DNA from: CALOCV01 sp942491955
Lineage (GTDB): Bacteria; Chlamydiota; Chlamydiia; Chlamydiales; CALOCV01
Assembly: GCA_942491955.1 (NCBI GenBank)
Contig: CALOCV010000014.1
Location: 1-7,595 of the forward strand
DNA: 7,595 nucleotides
Reading direction: 5' to 3'
The notes under the pieces were generated by a model. That model did not search any database, was not told the DNA's origin, and saw only the letters and a list, made by a program, of their open reading frames with translations. Of the stretch, positions 1 through 5,593 are shown piece by piece; position 1 is the first letter of the stretch; each line of letters opens with the position of its first letter. A program made the translations under genes and the position numbers.

Positions 1-576
1 GATCATATCAAAGAGGGGGATCATGTCTTTTTGTGGGTCGCCGAGGTGACGAAAGGCAAATCCTCCGATGCCGGAGGCGTAACAGTAGGGGAAATCGAGT
101 TGTTCATCGGTAGCACCGAGTTCAACAAAGAGGTCAAAGGTTTGATCGAGTGCACGATCGGGGGTGGCGTGGGGGCGGTCGATTTTATTAATGACAACGA
201 TGGGGCGTAGTCCTTTTTTTAATGCTTGAGATAGGACGAAGCGCGTTTGGGGCATGGGGCCTTCTTGGGCGTCGATAAGGAGTAGGACGGAGTCGACCAT
301 TCCTAGGACGCGTTGGACTTCTCCGGAGAAGTCCGCGTGGCCAGGGGTATCGATGACATTAATCGAGATATCGTTATAGGGAATGGTTGTATGTTTGGAG
401 AAAATGGTGATACCCCGTTCCCGTTCTTGATCGTAGGAATCCATCATCCGTTCTGCGAGCACAGCATTTTCTCGAAACAGTTGTGACTGGCGTAGGAGGG
501 CGTCTAATAGGGTTGTTTTCCCATGGTCGATATGGGCAATAATGGCAACGTTGCGGTAATTATTAGGTAAAGGCAT
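1..576 (-). CDS. typA: TypA/BipA ribosome-binding GTPase, N-terminal part (cut by window edge)
   Basis: Translation of the minus strand from the ATG at 576-574 stays open for 192 codons to the window edge. All GTPase motifs are in order: G1 AHIDHGKTT (residues 14-22), switch I RGITI (54-58), G3 DTPGH (76-80) and G4 NKID (130-133). The region after G3 and the segment ending QLDFPYCYASG (159-169) are characteristic of TypA/BipA rather than EF-G or LepA. The family is a translational GTPase of about 600 residues acting on the ribosome in stress adaptation and 50S assembly, so roughly two thirds, including the later beta-barrel and C-terminal domains, lie outside. The start fits the family N-terminus (MPLPNNYRNVAIIAH), although no clear Shine-Dalgarno is visible. 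The 32-bp gap to the upstream mscS gene on the same strand suggests co-transcription. The frame is clean. Confidence 0.95.
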   Translation of the reverse strand, partial: MPLPNNYRNVAIIAHIDHGKTTLLDALLRQSQLFRENAVLAERMMDSYDQERERGITIFSKHTTIPYNDISINVIDTPGHADFSGEVQRVLGMVDSVLLLIDAQEGPMPQTRFVLSQALKKGLRPIVVINKIDRPHATPDRALDQTFDLFVELGATDEQLDFPYCYASGIGGFAFRHLGDPQKDMIPLFDMI

Positions 577-608
577 GAAAAGATGATAAAAGAAATCAGA
601 CGTTTATT

Positions 609-1349
609 TCAAGGATTTTCTTTCTGCTTGAATACGATAGCTTTAGAAAAACAAGCATTTGGAACAGATATATCCCCTATTTCAGGGTTATAGAGGGTGC
701 TTAGATACCACCCAATGTTGGTGACTTTCCCTTTTACATTTTGATCATGAATCACGATTTCGTCTCCGATGTGAAAGGGGTAGGTGACGTGCACCATGAA
801 ACCGCTAAAAAAATTGGCGATGACATCTTGTGCGGCAAAAGCATAGGCAATTCCGCCGATGCCTCCAAAGGTGAGGGCTGCTTGTAACCCAATGCCACTG
901 ATTTGTAGTGCCCAAAGGAAGAAGAGGAATCCAATAAGGAGTGTGGCTCCTTTATCAATCGTTTCCAAAGAGAGTTTTTCACTTTTTTTGCCTTTGAGGA
1001 TCCAATTGTGGAAAAATTTTTTTTTCCAAGAAAAGATGAGGAAGAATACTAAAGACCAAGCGAGCCAGGCGGTGATCCATCGGACGGCTGACAAGAAAGT
1101 AGAAAGATCTTGATCGGTTAGGATTTGTTTTACAGGGAGGGAAATGGCGATAAGCCAGGTTAATCCAATGAGAGGGAATGCAGAGGCTTGGAAAAATGTG
1201 GAGAGGAGGGAAGATTGATTTTTTTCAAAGTGTTTGCACAGGACAGGAAAAAGAAAGAGCCACAAAAGGGTCAAGAGAAAAGCGAGACTCAAGCAGAGGG
1301 CAATCATCCACTGTTGTGCAAGGGATAGTACATTATCCATGGACCTCAT
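609..1349 (-). CDS. MscS-family mechanosensitive channel, C-terminally truncated
   Basis: A 246-residue membrane protein. Hydrophobic helices lie at about 12-38, 52-75, 88-108 and 133-152. They are followed by the glycine/alanine-rich pore helix of MscS (FGGIGGIAYAFAAQDVIANF) and the start of the beta domain (PFHIGDEIVI, then KGKVTNIGW and SVPNACFSKAIV). Such channels open under membrane tension and release solutes during osmotic downshock. The protein ends (KENP, then TGA) in the beta domain, exactly where MscS proteins normally continue into the alpha/beta cytoplasmic vestibule, so about 80-100 residues are missing. Reading through the TGA gives only a few more family-like residues before the typA start region. 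It may be a functional short form or a 3'-truncated relic. M1 (1349) has no good Shine-Dalgarno. M4 (ATG at 1340-1338) is preceded by GAGG at slightly short spacing and is an alternative start. It lies 32 bp upstream of typA on the same strand. Confidence 0.85.
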   Translation of the reverse strand: MRSMDNVLSLAQQWMIALCLSLAFLLTLLWLFLFPVLCKHFEKNQSSLLSTFFQASAFPLIGLTWLIAISLPVKQILTDQDLSTFLSAVRWITAWLAWSLVFFLIFSWKKKFFHNWILKGKKSEKLSLETIDKGATLLIGFLFFLWALQISGIGLQAALTFGGIGGIAYAFAAQDVIANFFSGFMVHVTYPFHIGDEIVIHDQNVKGKVTNIGWYLSTLYNPEIGDISVPNACFSKAIVFKQKENP

Positions 1350-1418
1350 TGTATACCGTTCTGGTGTTATTAGGGAAGAGGGGTCGATTTTTCATTCACG
1401 ATCGATATAGATGAGGTA

Positions 1419-1599
1419 ATACCAAACAGGATAAATAATACCAATTCCGGTAAGAAAGTGCACAAATTGATCTTCATCTTTCTTTGCGCAATCTGTTTTT
1501 CTATCTTGCAAACTCACAAGAGTTTGCTGTGATCTCCAAAATAGATTTCACAAAAAAATCTTGAATCCAATTTACACATTTATTTACCCTGTTTGGTAT
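1419..1599. repeat. 181-bp MITE-like unit with 20-bp inverted ends
   Basis: The left end (1419-1438, ATACCAAACAGGATAAATAA) and the reverse complement of the right end (1580-1599) match at 19 of 20 positions. The unit fills most of the gap between the divergent mscS and msrA genes. It has no credible ORF inside, but has a central hairpin at 1508-1527 with stem GCAAACTC and loop ACAA. Related but poorer matches to the end motif appear at 4334-4353 (ATACCGAACAGG...) and about 4510-4526. The size, inverted ends and absence of coding content suggest a non-autonomous element. A palindromic regulatory region is the alternative. Confidence 0.5.
1508..1527. other. Hairpin: 8-bp stem, 4-nt loop
   Basis: GCAAACTC and GAGTTTGC are perfect complements around the loop ACAA. 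No T-run follows on either strand, so an intrinsic terminator is unlikely. It lies at the centre of the 181-bp inverted-repeat unit. Confidence 0.4.
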
Positions 1600-1625
1600 A
1601 AGAAGGTTGAAAAACAAGAAAATCC

Positions 1626-1656
1626 TTGTCTTTCATTTTGTTGCACCATATAGAAT
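1626..1656 (+). promoter_or_regulatory. Possible sigma70-type promoter of msrA
   Basis: TTGTCT (1626-1631) is followed after 17 bp by TATAGA (1649-1654, overlapping TAGAAT at 1651-1656), each about 4-5 of 6 matches to consensus. The ATG of msrA lies 27 bp downstream. The site overlaps the TTG at 1626 that could be read as an earlier start, which supports the later start at 1683. This is by-eye consensus matching only. Confidence 0.3.
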
Positions 1657-1682
1657 GTGGAAGAATACAAAATAGGTGGACG

Positions 1683-2288
1683 ATGGATTCCTTTCAGGTG
1701 TTAGTGGCATGTATTTGTGCGATGGTATTGGTTTGTAATGGTTTGCTTTTTGCTGAAGAGGGAAGGCGGGAAGTTTTGGACAAAGCTTTTTTTGCTGGGG
1801 GGTGTTTTTGGTGCATGCAGGAGGCTTTGGATAAAGTTGATGGGGTTGAGGAAACAACAGTGGGCTTTATTGGAGGAGAGGAAGAAAATCCAAGCTACCA
1901 ACAGGTAAGTAAAGGAGAAACGGGGCATCTTGAGGCGATCGAAGTCATCTACAATCCATCTATTGTTTCTTATGAACAGCTTCTCGACGTTTTTTGGAAT
2001 AACATTGATCCTACGGTAAAAGGGCAGCAATTTTGTGATGTAGGGGAGCAGTATCGCTCAGCGATTTTCCCGGCTAATACCAAACAGAAGGAAGAGGCTC
2101 TTGCATCTAAGAGAAAAATCGAGACGATGGTGCCTGTTGTTTATACAGAGATTATCGATGCGACACCTTTTTATCCTGCGGAAGAATATCACCAAAAATT
2201 TTATCAAAAAAATCCGGTACGTTATCGCGTCTACAAATATTGGTGCGGAAGGAGTCAACGCTTAGAGGATATATGGAAAAAAAAGTGA
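1683..2288 (+). CDS. msrA: Peptide methionine-S-sulfoxide reductase MsrA, exported
   Basis: A 201-residue protein with the MsrA signature FFAGGCFWCMQEAL (about residues 33-46) containing the catalytic cysteine of the GCFWC motif. Further family blocks follow: VGFIGG, NPSYQQV, GHLEAIEVIYNP, FWNNIDPT, DVGEQYRSAIF and PFYPAEEYHQKFYQK. MsrA reduces the S-epimer of methionine sulfoxide in oxidised proteins. A C-terminal cysteine in YKYWCGRSQRLEDIW could act in regeneration. The first 24 or so residues (MDSFQVLVACICAMVLVCNG...) form a hydrophobic signal peptide or lipoprotein-like anchor, so the enzyme probably acts in the periplasm. The ATG at 1683 is chosen because AGGTGG lies just upstream (1674-1679) and the hydrophobic N-terminus begins there. 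The in-frame TTG at 1626 lies in the likely promoter. The frame is intact. The 3' end overlaps a small membrane ORF by 16 bp. Confidence 0.93.
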   Translation: MDSFQVLVACICAMVLVCNGLLFAEEGRREVLDKAFFAGGCFWCMQEALDKVDGVEETTVGFIGGEEENPSYQQVSKGETGHLEAIEVIYNPSIVSYEQLLDVFWNNIDPTVKGQQFCDVGEQYRSAIFPANTKQKEEALASKRKIETMVPVVYTEIIDATPFYPAEEYHQKFYQKNPVRYRVYKYWCGRSQRLEDIWKKK

Positions 2289-2434
2289 AATACCCCCTTT
2301 GGTGGAAGGTGAGTGCTTTTCTTTTTTTTGGCATCATTTTTGCTGGCTTAATCCTTTATTTCTTTTTCCCACATATTTGGTTCCAAATTCAAAATTATCA
2401 AGGGGTGGAAACGCCGTTTTTGCATCCCCCATAG
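2273..2434 (+). CDS. Small single-helix membrane protein, unknown function
   Basis: A 53-residue ORF starting MEKKVKYPLWWKVSAFLFFG, with one hydrophobic helix at about residues 10-33 and a short polar tail ending FLHPP. The lysine-rich N-terminus suggests an N-in orientation. Its ATG overlaps the last 16 bp of msrA, and an AGAGGA-like Shine-Dalgarno lies just upstream, so it would be translationally coupled with the exported reductase. I do not recognise a family. It ends 32 bp before an inverted-repeat element, so it could be the 5' stub of a longer gene cut by that insertion. A chance ORF cannot be excluded at this length, but the hydrophobic pattern and coupling argue for a real one. Confidence 0.5.
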   Translation: MEKKVKYPLWWKVSAFLFFGIIFAGLILYFFFPHIWFQIQNYQGVETPFLHPP

Positions 2435-2617
2435 TACCCAATTTGAGAGGCAAATGGATACCCATCTTAGGGCGTGTCATCAATTGGATGAATTTGCATC
2501 TCGCGATATCAGATTCGACGATAGTTCGGCTTCCACACGAACTACCATCAAATTATCTAAGAACCTGTTCAAAATCTTTTAGAACCTGTCTTCATACTTG
2601 ACATATCTCAGCAATTA

Positions 2618-2812
2618 AAACTACCACAGAGCCCACAGAGAGCACAGAGAGAGGGTTATATTTTCATTCGACGAATGCCCTCTACCAATCGTTTCACATT
2701 AAAACAGATTTAATTTCTATAATTACCTGATCCTCTACAACTTCTTCAGACATGTCTGGATGCACTAAATAAATCTATATGTCCTCGTTCTCTGTGGGCT
2801 CTGTGGTAGTTT
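2618..2812. repeat. Perfect 24-bp inverted repeat of CACAGAG type enclosing a gene remnant
   Basis: The left arm at 2618-2641 begins AAACTACCACAGAGCCCA and its exact reverse complement lies at 2789-2812. The left arm is followed by a further GCACAGAGAGAG. The 147-bp spacer contains C-terminal pieces of a GxxExxY-family gene on the minus strand. Repeats of the CCACAGAG type scattered through bacterial genomes, often near GxxExxY genes, are something I recall but cannot verify here. Confidence 0.8.
2656..2774 (-). pseudogene. GxxExxY-family (PDDEXK-like) protein remnant, internally deleted
   Basis: Two minus-strand pieces resemble the family's C-terminal half. One frame (codons 2774 to 2703) reads ...EEVVEDQVIIEIKSV, matching the family's conserved VEDxVIxEIKSV strand with its E-x-K pair. 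The second (codons 2703 to 2656) reads FNVKRLVEGIRRMKI followed by TAA, matching the conserved INFNVxxLxxGIRR C-terminus. They join directly at 2703 in different frames. The roughly 25 residues that normally separate them are absent, consistent with an internal deletion at the junction. Nothing recognisable remains of the N-terminal half, including the GxxExxY motif, and a stop (TAG, 2777-2775) closes the first frame upstream. The family is small (about 125 residues) and its function is unsettled; it is related to PDDEXK nucleases. The remnant is certainly non-functional. Confidence 0.6.
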
Positions 2813-2836
2813 ATTTTCTAAAAACTCGTTCAAAAC

Positions 2837-2854
2837 CGTTTTACGAATAAAACG
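2837..2854. other. Short hairpin with CGAA loop
   Basis: CGTTTTA and TAAAACG pair perfectly around the tetraloop CGAA. It lies inside the 472-bp element, about 80 bp beyond the stop of the 438-residue gene on the minus strand. With no clear T-run it is not convincing as a terminator and may be part of the element. Confidence 0.3.
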
Positions 2855-2934
2855 ACAAAAGCAAAGATGACCATATGTAAACTGGTTTTTAAAACATATG
2901 AAATACCACAAATTCATCCAATGGATGACGTACC

Positions 2935-4251
2935 CTAGTCTATTGGCTTATTCTCAAGTTTCGTTATTAAAAGCTTAGTAAGTTCATCTTGGGGTGGTAA
3001 TGCGTATTGCTTGATAAAAGTGAGCCATTTTTCGCGAAAAAGTTTTGGAGAGGGATTGTCTTTTGGCCCAATGTTAATGAGGAGAGCAATCCATTCTGAG
3101 TAGACAGAAAGCCATCCTTCTTGAACATGATTTTCTAAATAATTAACGAGAATATTTGTTGCCTCATCTCTCTTCATCAAAAGGGATTTGGTTGTTTTTT
3201 CTGCTGATTGATGGGTTGATTTAAGAGAAAAAAGAATTTGTACCACCTGCTCTTCGGTTATTTCTTTCTCGTTTTTTTGATTCAAGGTTTCCGAGGCAAT
3301 TTGGTGAAGGAGATATGCTAAATCACCGAGGTAGGTCATTTCTTTCAAAGTAGGGCGATCGCTTATGCCTAGAGGAACTTGTTTTATTTGATTGACAAAC
3401 GTTTGAAGCATGACGTTCATGGCGGCCTTTGGTACTCGACTTTGCTCGTTTCGGTGCTGTAATCGCAGCAAACAGGCGTAAAGGACTTGTGCATGTCGCT
3501 CGGAAAGAGAAGAAGCAATCGGATTCAAAACCGTCATGTATGTGGTTAACGGAATTTTTCTTTGATACGAAATCCAATCTGCATAAGAAGAATATAATGA
3601 TAATATTTCTTTAAAGGATCTAAATGAGGCTGTTTTTCCTACATCCGGTGAGCTTTCTAACTGCTTGATTACCTGACTTAATGTAGTGAATATTCTCAAA
3701 AAATTTTCTTCCCTATTGTTGTTGATAGGGACAGTACTTTGAGAGGGTTCATATTTTAATCGATTGAGGGAGGAAACGTGAACAAGCAAGTTAAGAATTT
3801 GGAGCTGCAGCATAATTTCTGTAGTTTGATTTTTCCCGGTGCTTCTTGTTGTAGAGGGAGGGGATTGGATTACGGGCAAACGCGAGACAAAGGAAGGTTG
3901 AGGTGGTGTGCTAGAGGGAGGTTGAATCTCTTTTAAAACAGGACAGATTGTTCGAATGAATAAAGACAATTCGGTGATCTGTGACAATGAAGGTTTCCAT
4001 ATCTCATGCAAACCGGAGGGGTTCTTAAGGCATAAAACCCCTAGACGAACCATCGTATTGGCCTCGTTATTGAGAGGACGCCCAAGATACTCTTCTCCGA
4101 TTTGTGCACATAATGCGGCGCCTTCATGATACTGTTTAGCTCCGATTTTATTTTTTAAATCTGGGAACAAGGTGTATGTCCTTGTTCCGAAAAAAGTTGC
4201 ATTTTGTTGGTGAGTATGTTGTTGAGCAGTTGACATTGATAATGATTCCAT
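2935..4251 (-). CDS. Orphan 438-residue soluble, helical protein
   Basis: I recognise no family. The protein has no signal peptide and no membrane segment. Its N-terminus is polar and rich in Ser, Gln, His and Thr (MESLSMSTAQQHTHQQNATF). A helical segment (about 30-105) is followed by a Pro/Ser/Thr-rich linker (about 108-140) and then a long predominantly helical region with many Leu/Ile repeats to the end. This architecture is common among secreted effectors of intracellular bacteria, but that is only a suggestion. The start at 4251 is well supported: AAGGAGG (4264-4258) sits 6 nt upstream. A perfect 16-bp palindrome lies in the leader. The stop codon TAG (2937-2935) falls inside the right terminal repeat of the adjacent 472-bp element, so the native C-terminus may have been replaced. 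It looks AT-richer than typA or nfeD. Confidence 0.8.
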   Translation of the reverse strand: MESLSMSTAQQHTHQQNATFFGTRTYTLFPDLKNKIGAKQYHEGAALCAQIGEEYLGRPLNNEANTMVRLGVLCLKNPSGLHEIWKPSLSQITELSLFIRTICPVLKEIQPPSSTPPQPSFVSRLPVIQSPPSTTRSTGKNQTTEIMLQLQILNLLVHVSSLNRLKYEPSQSTVPINNNREENFLRIFTTLSQVIKQLESSPDVGKTASFRSFKEILSLYSSYADWISYQRKIPLTTYMTVLNPIASSLSERHAQVLYACLLRLQHRNEQSRVPKAAMNVMLQTFVNQIKQVPLGISDRPTLKEMTYLGDLAYLLHQIASETLNQKNEKEITEEQVVQILFSLKSTHQSAEKTTKSLLMKRDEATNILVNYLENHVQEGWLSVYSEWIALLINIGPKDNPSPKLFREKWLTFIKQYALPPQDELTKLLITKLENKPID

Positions 4252-4257
4252 TGCAAA

Positions 4258-4264
4258 CCTCCTT
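4258..4264 (-). promoter_or_regulatory. Strong Shine-Dalgarno of the 438-residue gene
   Basis: On the minus strand AAGGAGG lies 6 nt before the ATG at 4251-4249. It is the best ribosome-binding site in the window and fixes the start. Confidence 0.8.
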
Positions 4265-4277
4265 AAGATATGAAAAT

Positions 4278-4293
4278 GAAGAATCGATTCTTC
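4278..4293. promoter_or_regulatory. Perfect 16-bp palindrome, possible operator
   Basis: GAAGAATCGATTCTTC is fully self-complementary. It lies 26 bp upstream of the start codon of the 438-residue gene, just beyond its Shine-Dalgarno. The half-site CGATTCTT recurs 14 bp away (4285-4292 and 4299-4306). The position suits a repressor site or a leader hairpin. The regulator is unknown. Confidence 0.4.
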
Positions 4294-4565
4294 GTATCCG
4301 ATTCTTGTTTATATAATTGGGATACCCATCTCTATACCGAACAGGATTGGTATCATTCCAAAACGTTTCGCTCACTCATTTTCTGCTCATGGAGTATTTT
4401 TTGAAAGACCATTCCTAATCAAGGCCACAATTTTTTTTTGGTCGAGACAAATTTTTTTTTTGATGGAAGAGGTGGATTTCGTCGGAAACGGAACCAGAAC
4501 GGTTCGTTGTACCAATCCAGGTAAATTTTCAAGATTATTTTGGGAAATTTGTTTTGGAGATCGTA
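4294..4565. other. Gene-free stretch with paired T-tracts and degenerate repeat motifs
   Basis: No convincing gene is seen here. It contains a half-palindromic motif ATACCGAACAGGATTGGTAT (4334-4353) resembling the ends of the 181-bp unit near msrA, a further loose match at about 4510-4526, and two T-tracts (T9 at 4431-4439, T10 at 4452-4461) 12 bp apart. A plus-strand ORF beginning at 4460 looks like chance. The stretch may be decayed mobile DNA plus the upstream promoter of the 438-residue gene. Confidence 0.4.
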
Positions 4566-4586
4566 TTAGGGCGTGTCATCAATTGG
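4566..4586 (+). repeat. Solitary copy of the 472-bp element's end (21 bp, perfect)
   Basis: The 21 bp here (TTAGGGCGTGTCATCAATTG plus G) are identical to 2467-2487, the left end of the element, in the same orientation. After that the two diverge. No inverted partner was found downstream to 5240. It ends 12 bp before the stop codon of the 198-residue gene. It makes a 2.1-kb segment carrying the 438-residue gene flanked by direct repeats. Confidence 0.75.
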
Positions 4587-4598
4587 TTTGGGTATATT

Positions 4599-5195
4599 TT
4601 ACGCACTTCCTTCTCGGTAGTGATGGATCGCTTTCTTTACTTTTTCCCGCTCTTCGCTATCGCTTTTCTCAAGGTGTTGTAGGTAGAGGAGAGAGAGATG
4701 TAGAGCAGTTTCATCCGTAAAGGGAGCGTGAGCGGGATAGTTGGCAACGATATCTTTCCATATATCATGTTTTTCAAATGACCACCGTTTGGAAATGCGT
4801 TTTGCACCAGTTTGGAGTTCTTTTTCCCAGTGTTTTTTGTTGGTTGATGCGGGTTGTCGTGTTGTATCGTTGTTTTTTTCTGTTGGTACATTAAGGTGAT
4901 CTTTTAAAATGTCTATGGCGCAAGCGCAAGCGTAGTCGGAATAGAAGAGTGTGAAGAGGCGTCGAGAGAGGGAGAAGAGAAAACGTTTGAAACCACGGAA
5001 ATCGGGAACGGATTGAGCGGGTTTTACAAATGCAGCGCGGAAAAGGGCGAGGAGATAGCGTTTCTGTTGCCGTTGTGTTTTGAGGTCGAAACGGTCTGGA
5101 TGTTTTGCTACGTCGAGCATTTTTTGTGGAGGAAACTCGGTGCAAAAAAGGAGGAATCCTTCGAGGCGGTTGGGATTATAGTACACAGAAGGCAT
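4599..5195 (-). CDS. Orphan 198-residue basic protein, unknown function
   Basis: I recognise no family. The N-terminal half (MPSVYYNPNRLEGFLLFCTE...) has a basic helical core with KTQRQQKRYLLALFRAAF and FRGFKRFLFSLSRRLFTLFY. The latter stretch (about residues 67-90) is amphipathic and cationic and could touch membrane or nucleic acid. A polar spacer (about 104-122, TEKNNDTTRQPASTNKK) separates it from a helical C-terminus rich in Leu, Glu and Lys. There is no signal peptide or clear membrane segment. The start at 5195 lacks a clear Shine-Dalgarno. The gene is divergent from nfeD across 44 bp, so the promoters would be shared or overlapping. The frame is clean, with base composition like the flanking nfeD and typA genes. 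Confidence 0.7.
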   Translation of the reverse strand: MPSVYYNPNRLEGFLLFCTEFPPQKMLDVAKHPDRFDLKTQRQQKRYLLALFRAAFVKPAQSVPDFRGFKRFLFSLSRRLFTLFYSDYACACAIDILKDHLNVPTEKNNDTTRQPASTNKKHWEKELQTGAKRISKRWSFEKHDIWKDIVANYPAHAPFTDETALHLSLLYLQHLEKSDSEEREKVKKAIHHYREGSA

Positions 5196-5239
5196 GGCAA
5201 AGATAGTATCACAATTTCTTTTTTGGTATCTTATACATT

Positions 5240-5593
5240 ATGATGCGCCATTGGTTTTTATACATTTTTCTCTTCTCCTCGATGGCTCTTCAATCCGAGA
5301 CGTTGCGCCTCTCTTTCATGGGCCATATCAGCGAGGAGCACGTCAAGAAGACGATAGAGCAAGTGGAAGAGAAGGAACATGAAAGGGTCATTCTTTTTAT
5401 CGATAGCACGACAGGTGACTTAAAGGCAGTTATTCAGTTAGCGAAAAGTCTGTATCAGGAGAAGGTAAGCAAGGGGAACAGAGGTCATTGCGTATATCGA
5501 GGACCATGCGTTGGGCCCTGCAGCGATCTTCCCTTTTCTTGCCGATACTTTGTACATTTCTCCTTTTGTCTCATGGGGAGATATATCCTATGA
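5240..5593 (+). CDS. NfeD protease fragment 1: signal peptide and start of degenerate domain
   Basis: A 117-codon open frame. Only the first 80 or so residues are genuine: a signal peptide (MMRHWFLYIFLFSSMALQS) and the first strand and helix of a ClpP-like fold (RVILFIDSTTGDLKAVIQLA). After YQEKVSKG the translation turns to cysteine-rich nonsense, because the true reading moves to the next frame at the G4 run (5473-5476). No clear Shine-Dalgarno precedes the ATG; ATG-ATG at 5240 and 5243 are both possible. Confidence 0.6.
   Translation: MMRHWFLYIFLFSSMALQSETLRLSFMGHISEEHVKKTIEQVEEKEHERVILFIDSTTGDLKAVIQLAKSLYQEKVSKGNRGHCVYRGPCVGPCSDLPFSCRYFVHFSFCLMGRYIL

Larger units (their letters stand above)
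2467..2938. mobile_element. Non-autonomous element with about 30-bp terminal inverted repeats
   Basis: The left end (2467-2496, starting TTAGGGCGTGTCATCAATTG) and the reverse complement of the right end (2909-2938) match at 25 of 30 positions; the innermost 14 bp (ATTGGATGAATTTG) are identical. The ends begin TAGGG / CCCTA, so a TA target duplication is possible but unproven. The 472-bp unit has no intact transposase. It holds a tandem AGAACCTGT motif (2560-2568, 2581-2589), a 24-bp CACAGAG inverted repeat (2618-2641 / 2789-2812) with a gene remnant between its arms, and a CGAA-loop hairpin (2837-2854). The family is not assigned. The ends could be those of a decayed IS element. Confidence 0.6.

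Noticed and set aside
1178..1414. Plus-strand 78-codon ORF
   Set aside because: Mostly antisense to the well-supported mscS gene, with a charged low-complexity product and no start signal.
1626..1682. Upstream TTG start adding 19 residues to MsrA
   Set aside because: The extension is not hydrophobic in signal-peptide fashion, overlaps a plausible promoter, and the ATG at 1683 has a Shine-Dalgarno.
2074..2087. Copy of the TAATACCAAACAG motif inside msrA
   Set aside because: It is in an intact, conserved-length coding region, and 12-13 bp matches to one of several motifs are expected by chance in a window this size.
2299..2601. Plus-strand 100-codon ORF
   Set aside because: It runs across the left end of the repeat element, overlaps the small membrane ORF in another frame, and has an unprotein-like cysteine/proline-rich product.
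2618..2812. CRISPR-like repeat
   Set aside because: Only two arms, inverted and not tandem, with no spacer series or cas genes.
2457..4331. 12-bp match GGATACCCATCT at 2457-2468 and 4320-4331
   Set aside because: About one or two 12-mer coincidences are expected in 7.6 kb. The flanks do not align.
5466..5483. Programmed frameshift inside the NfeD gene
   Set aside because: No slippery heptamer with a downstream stem or stimulatory Shine-Dalgarno is evident. Several independent breaks of the same kind in one gene fit decay or sequencing error better.
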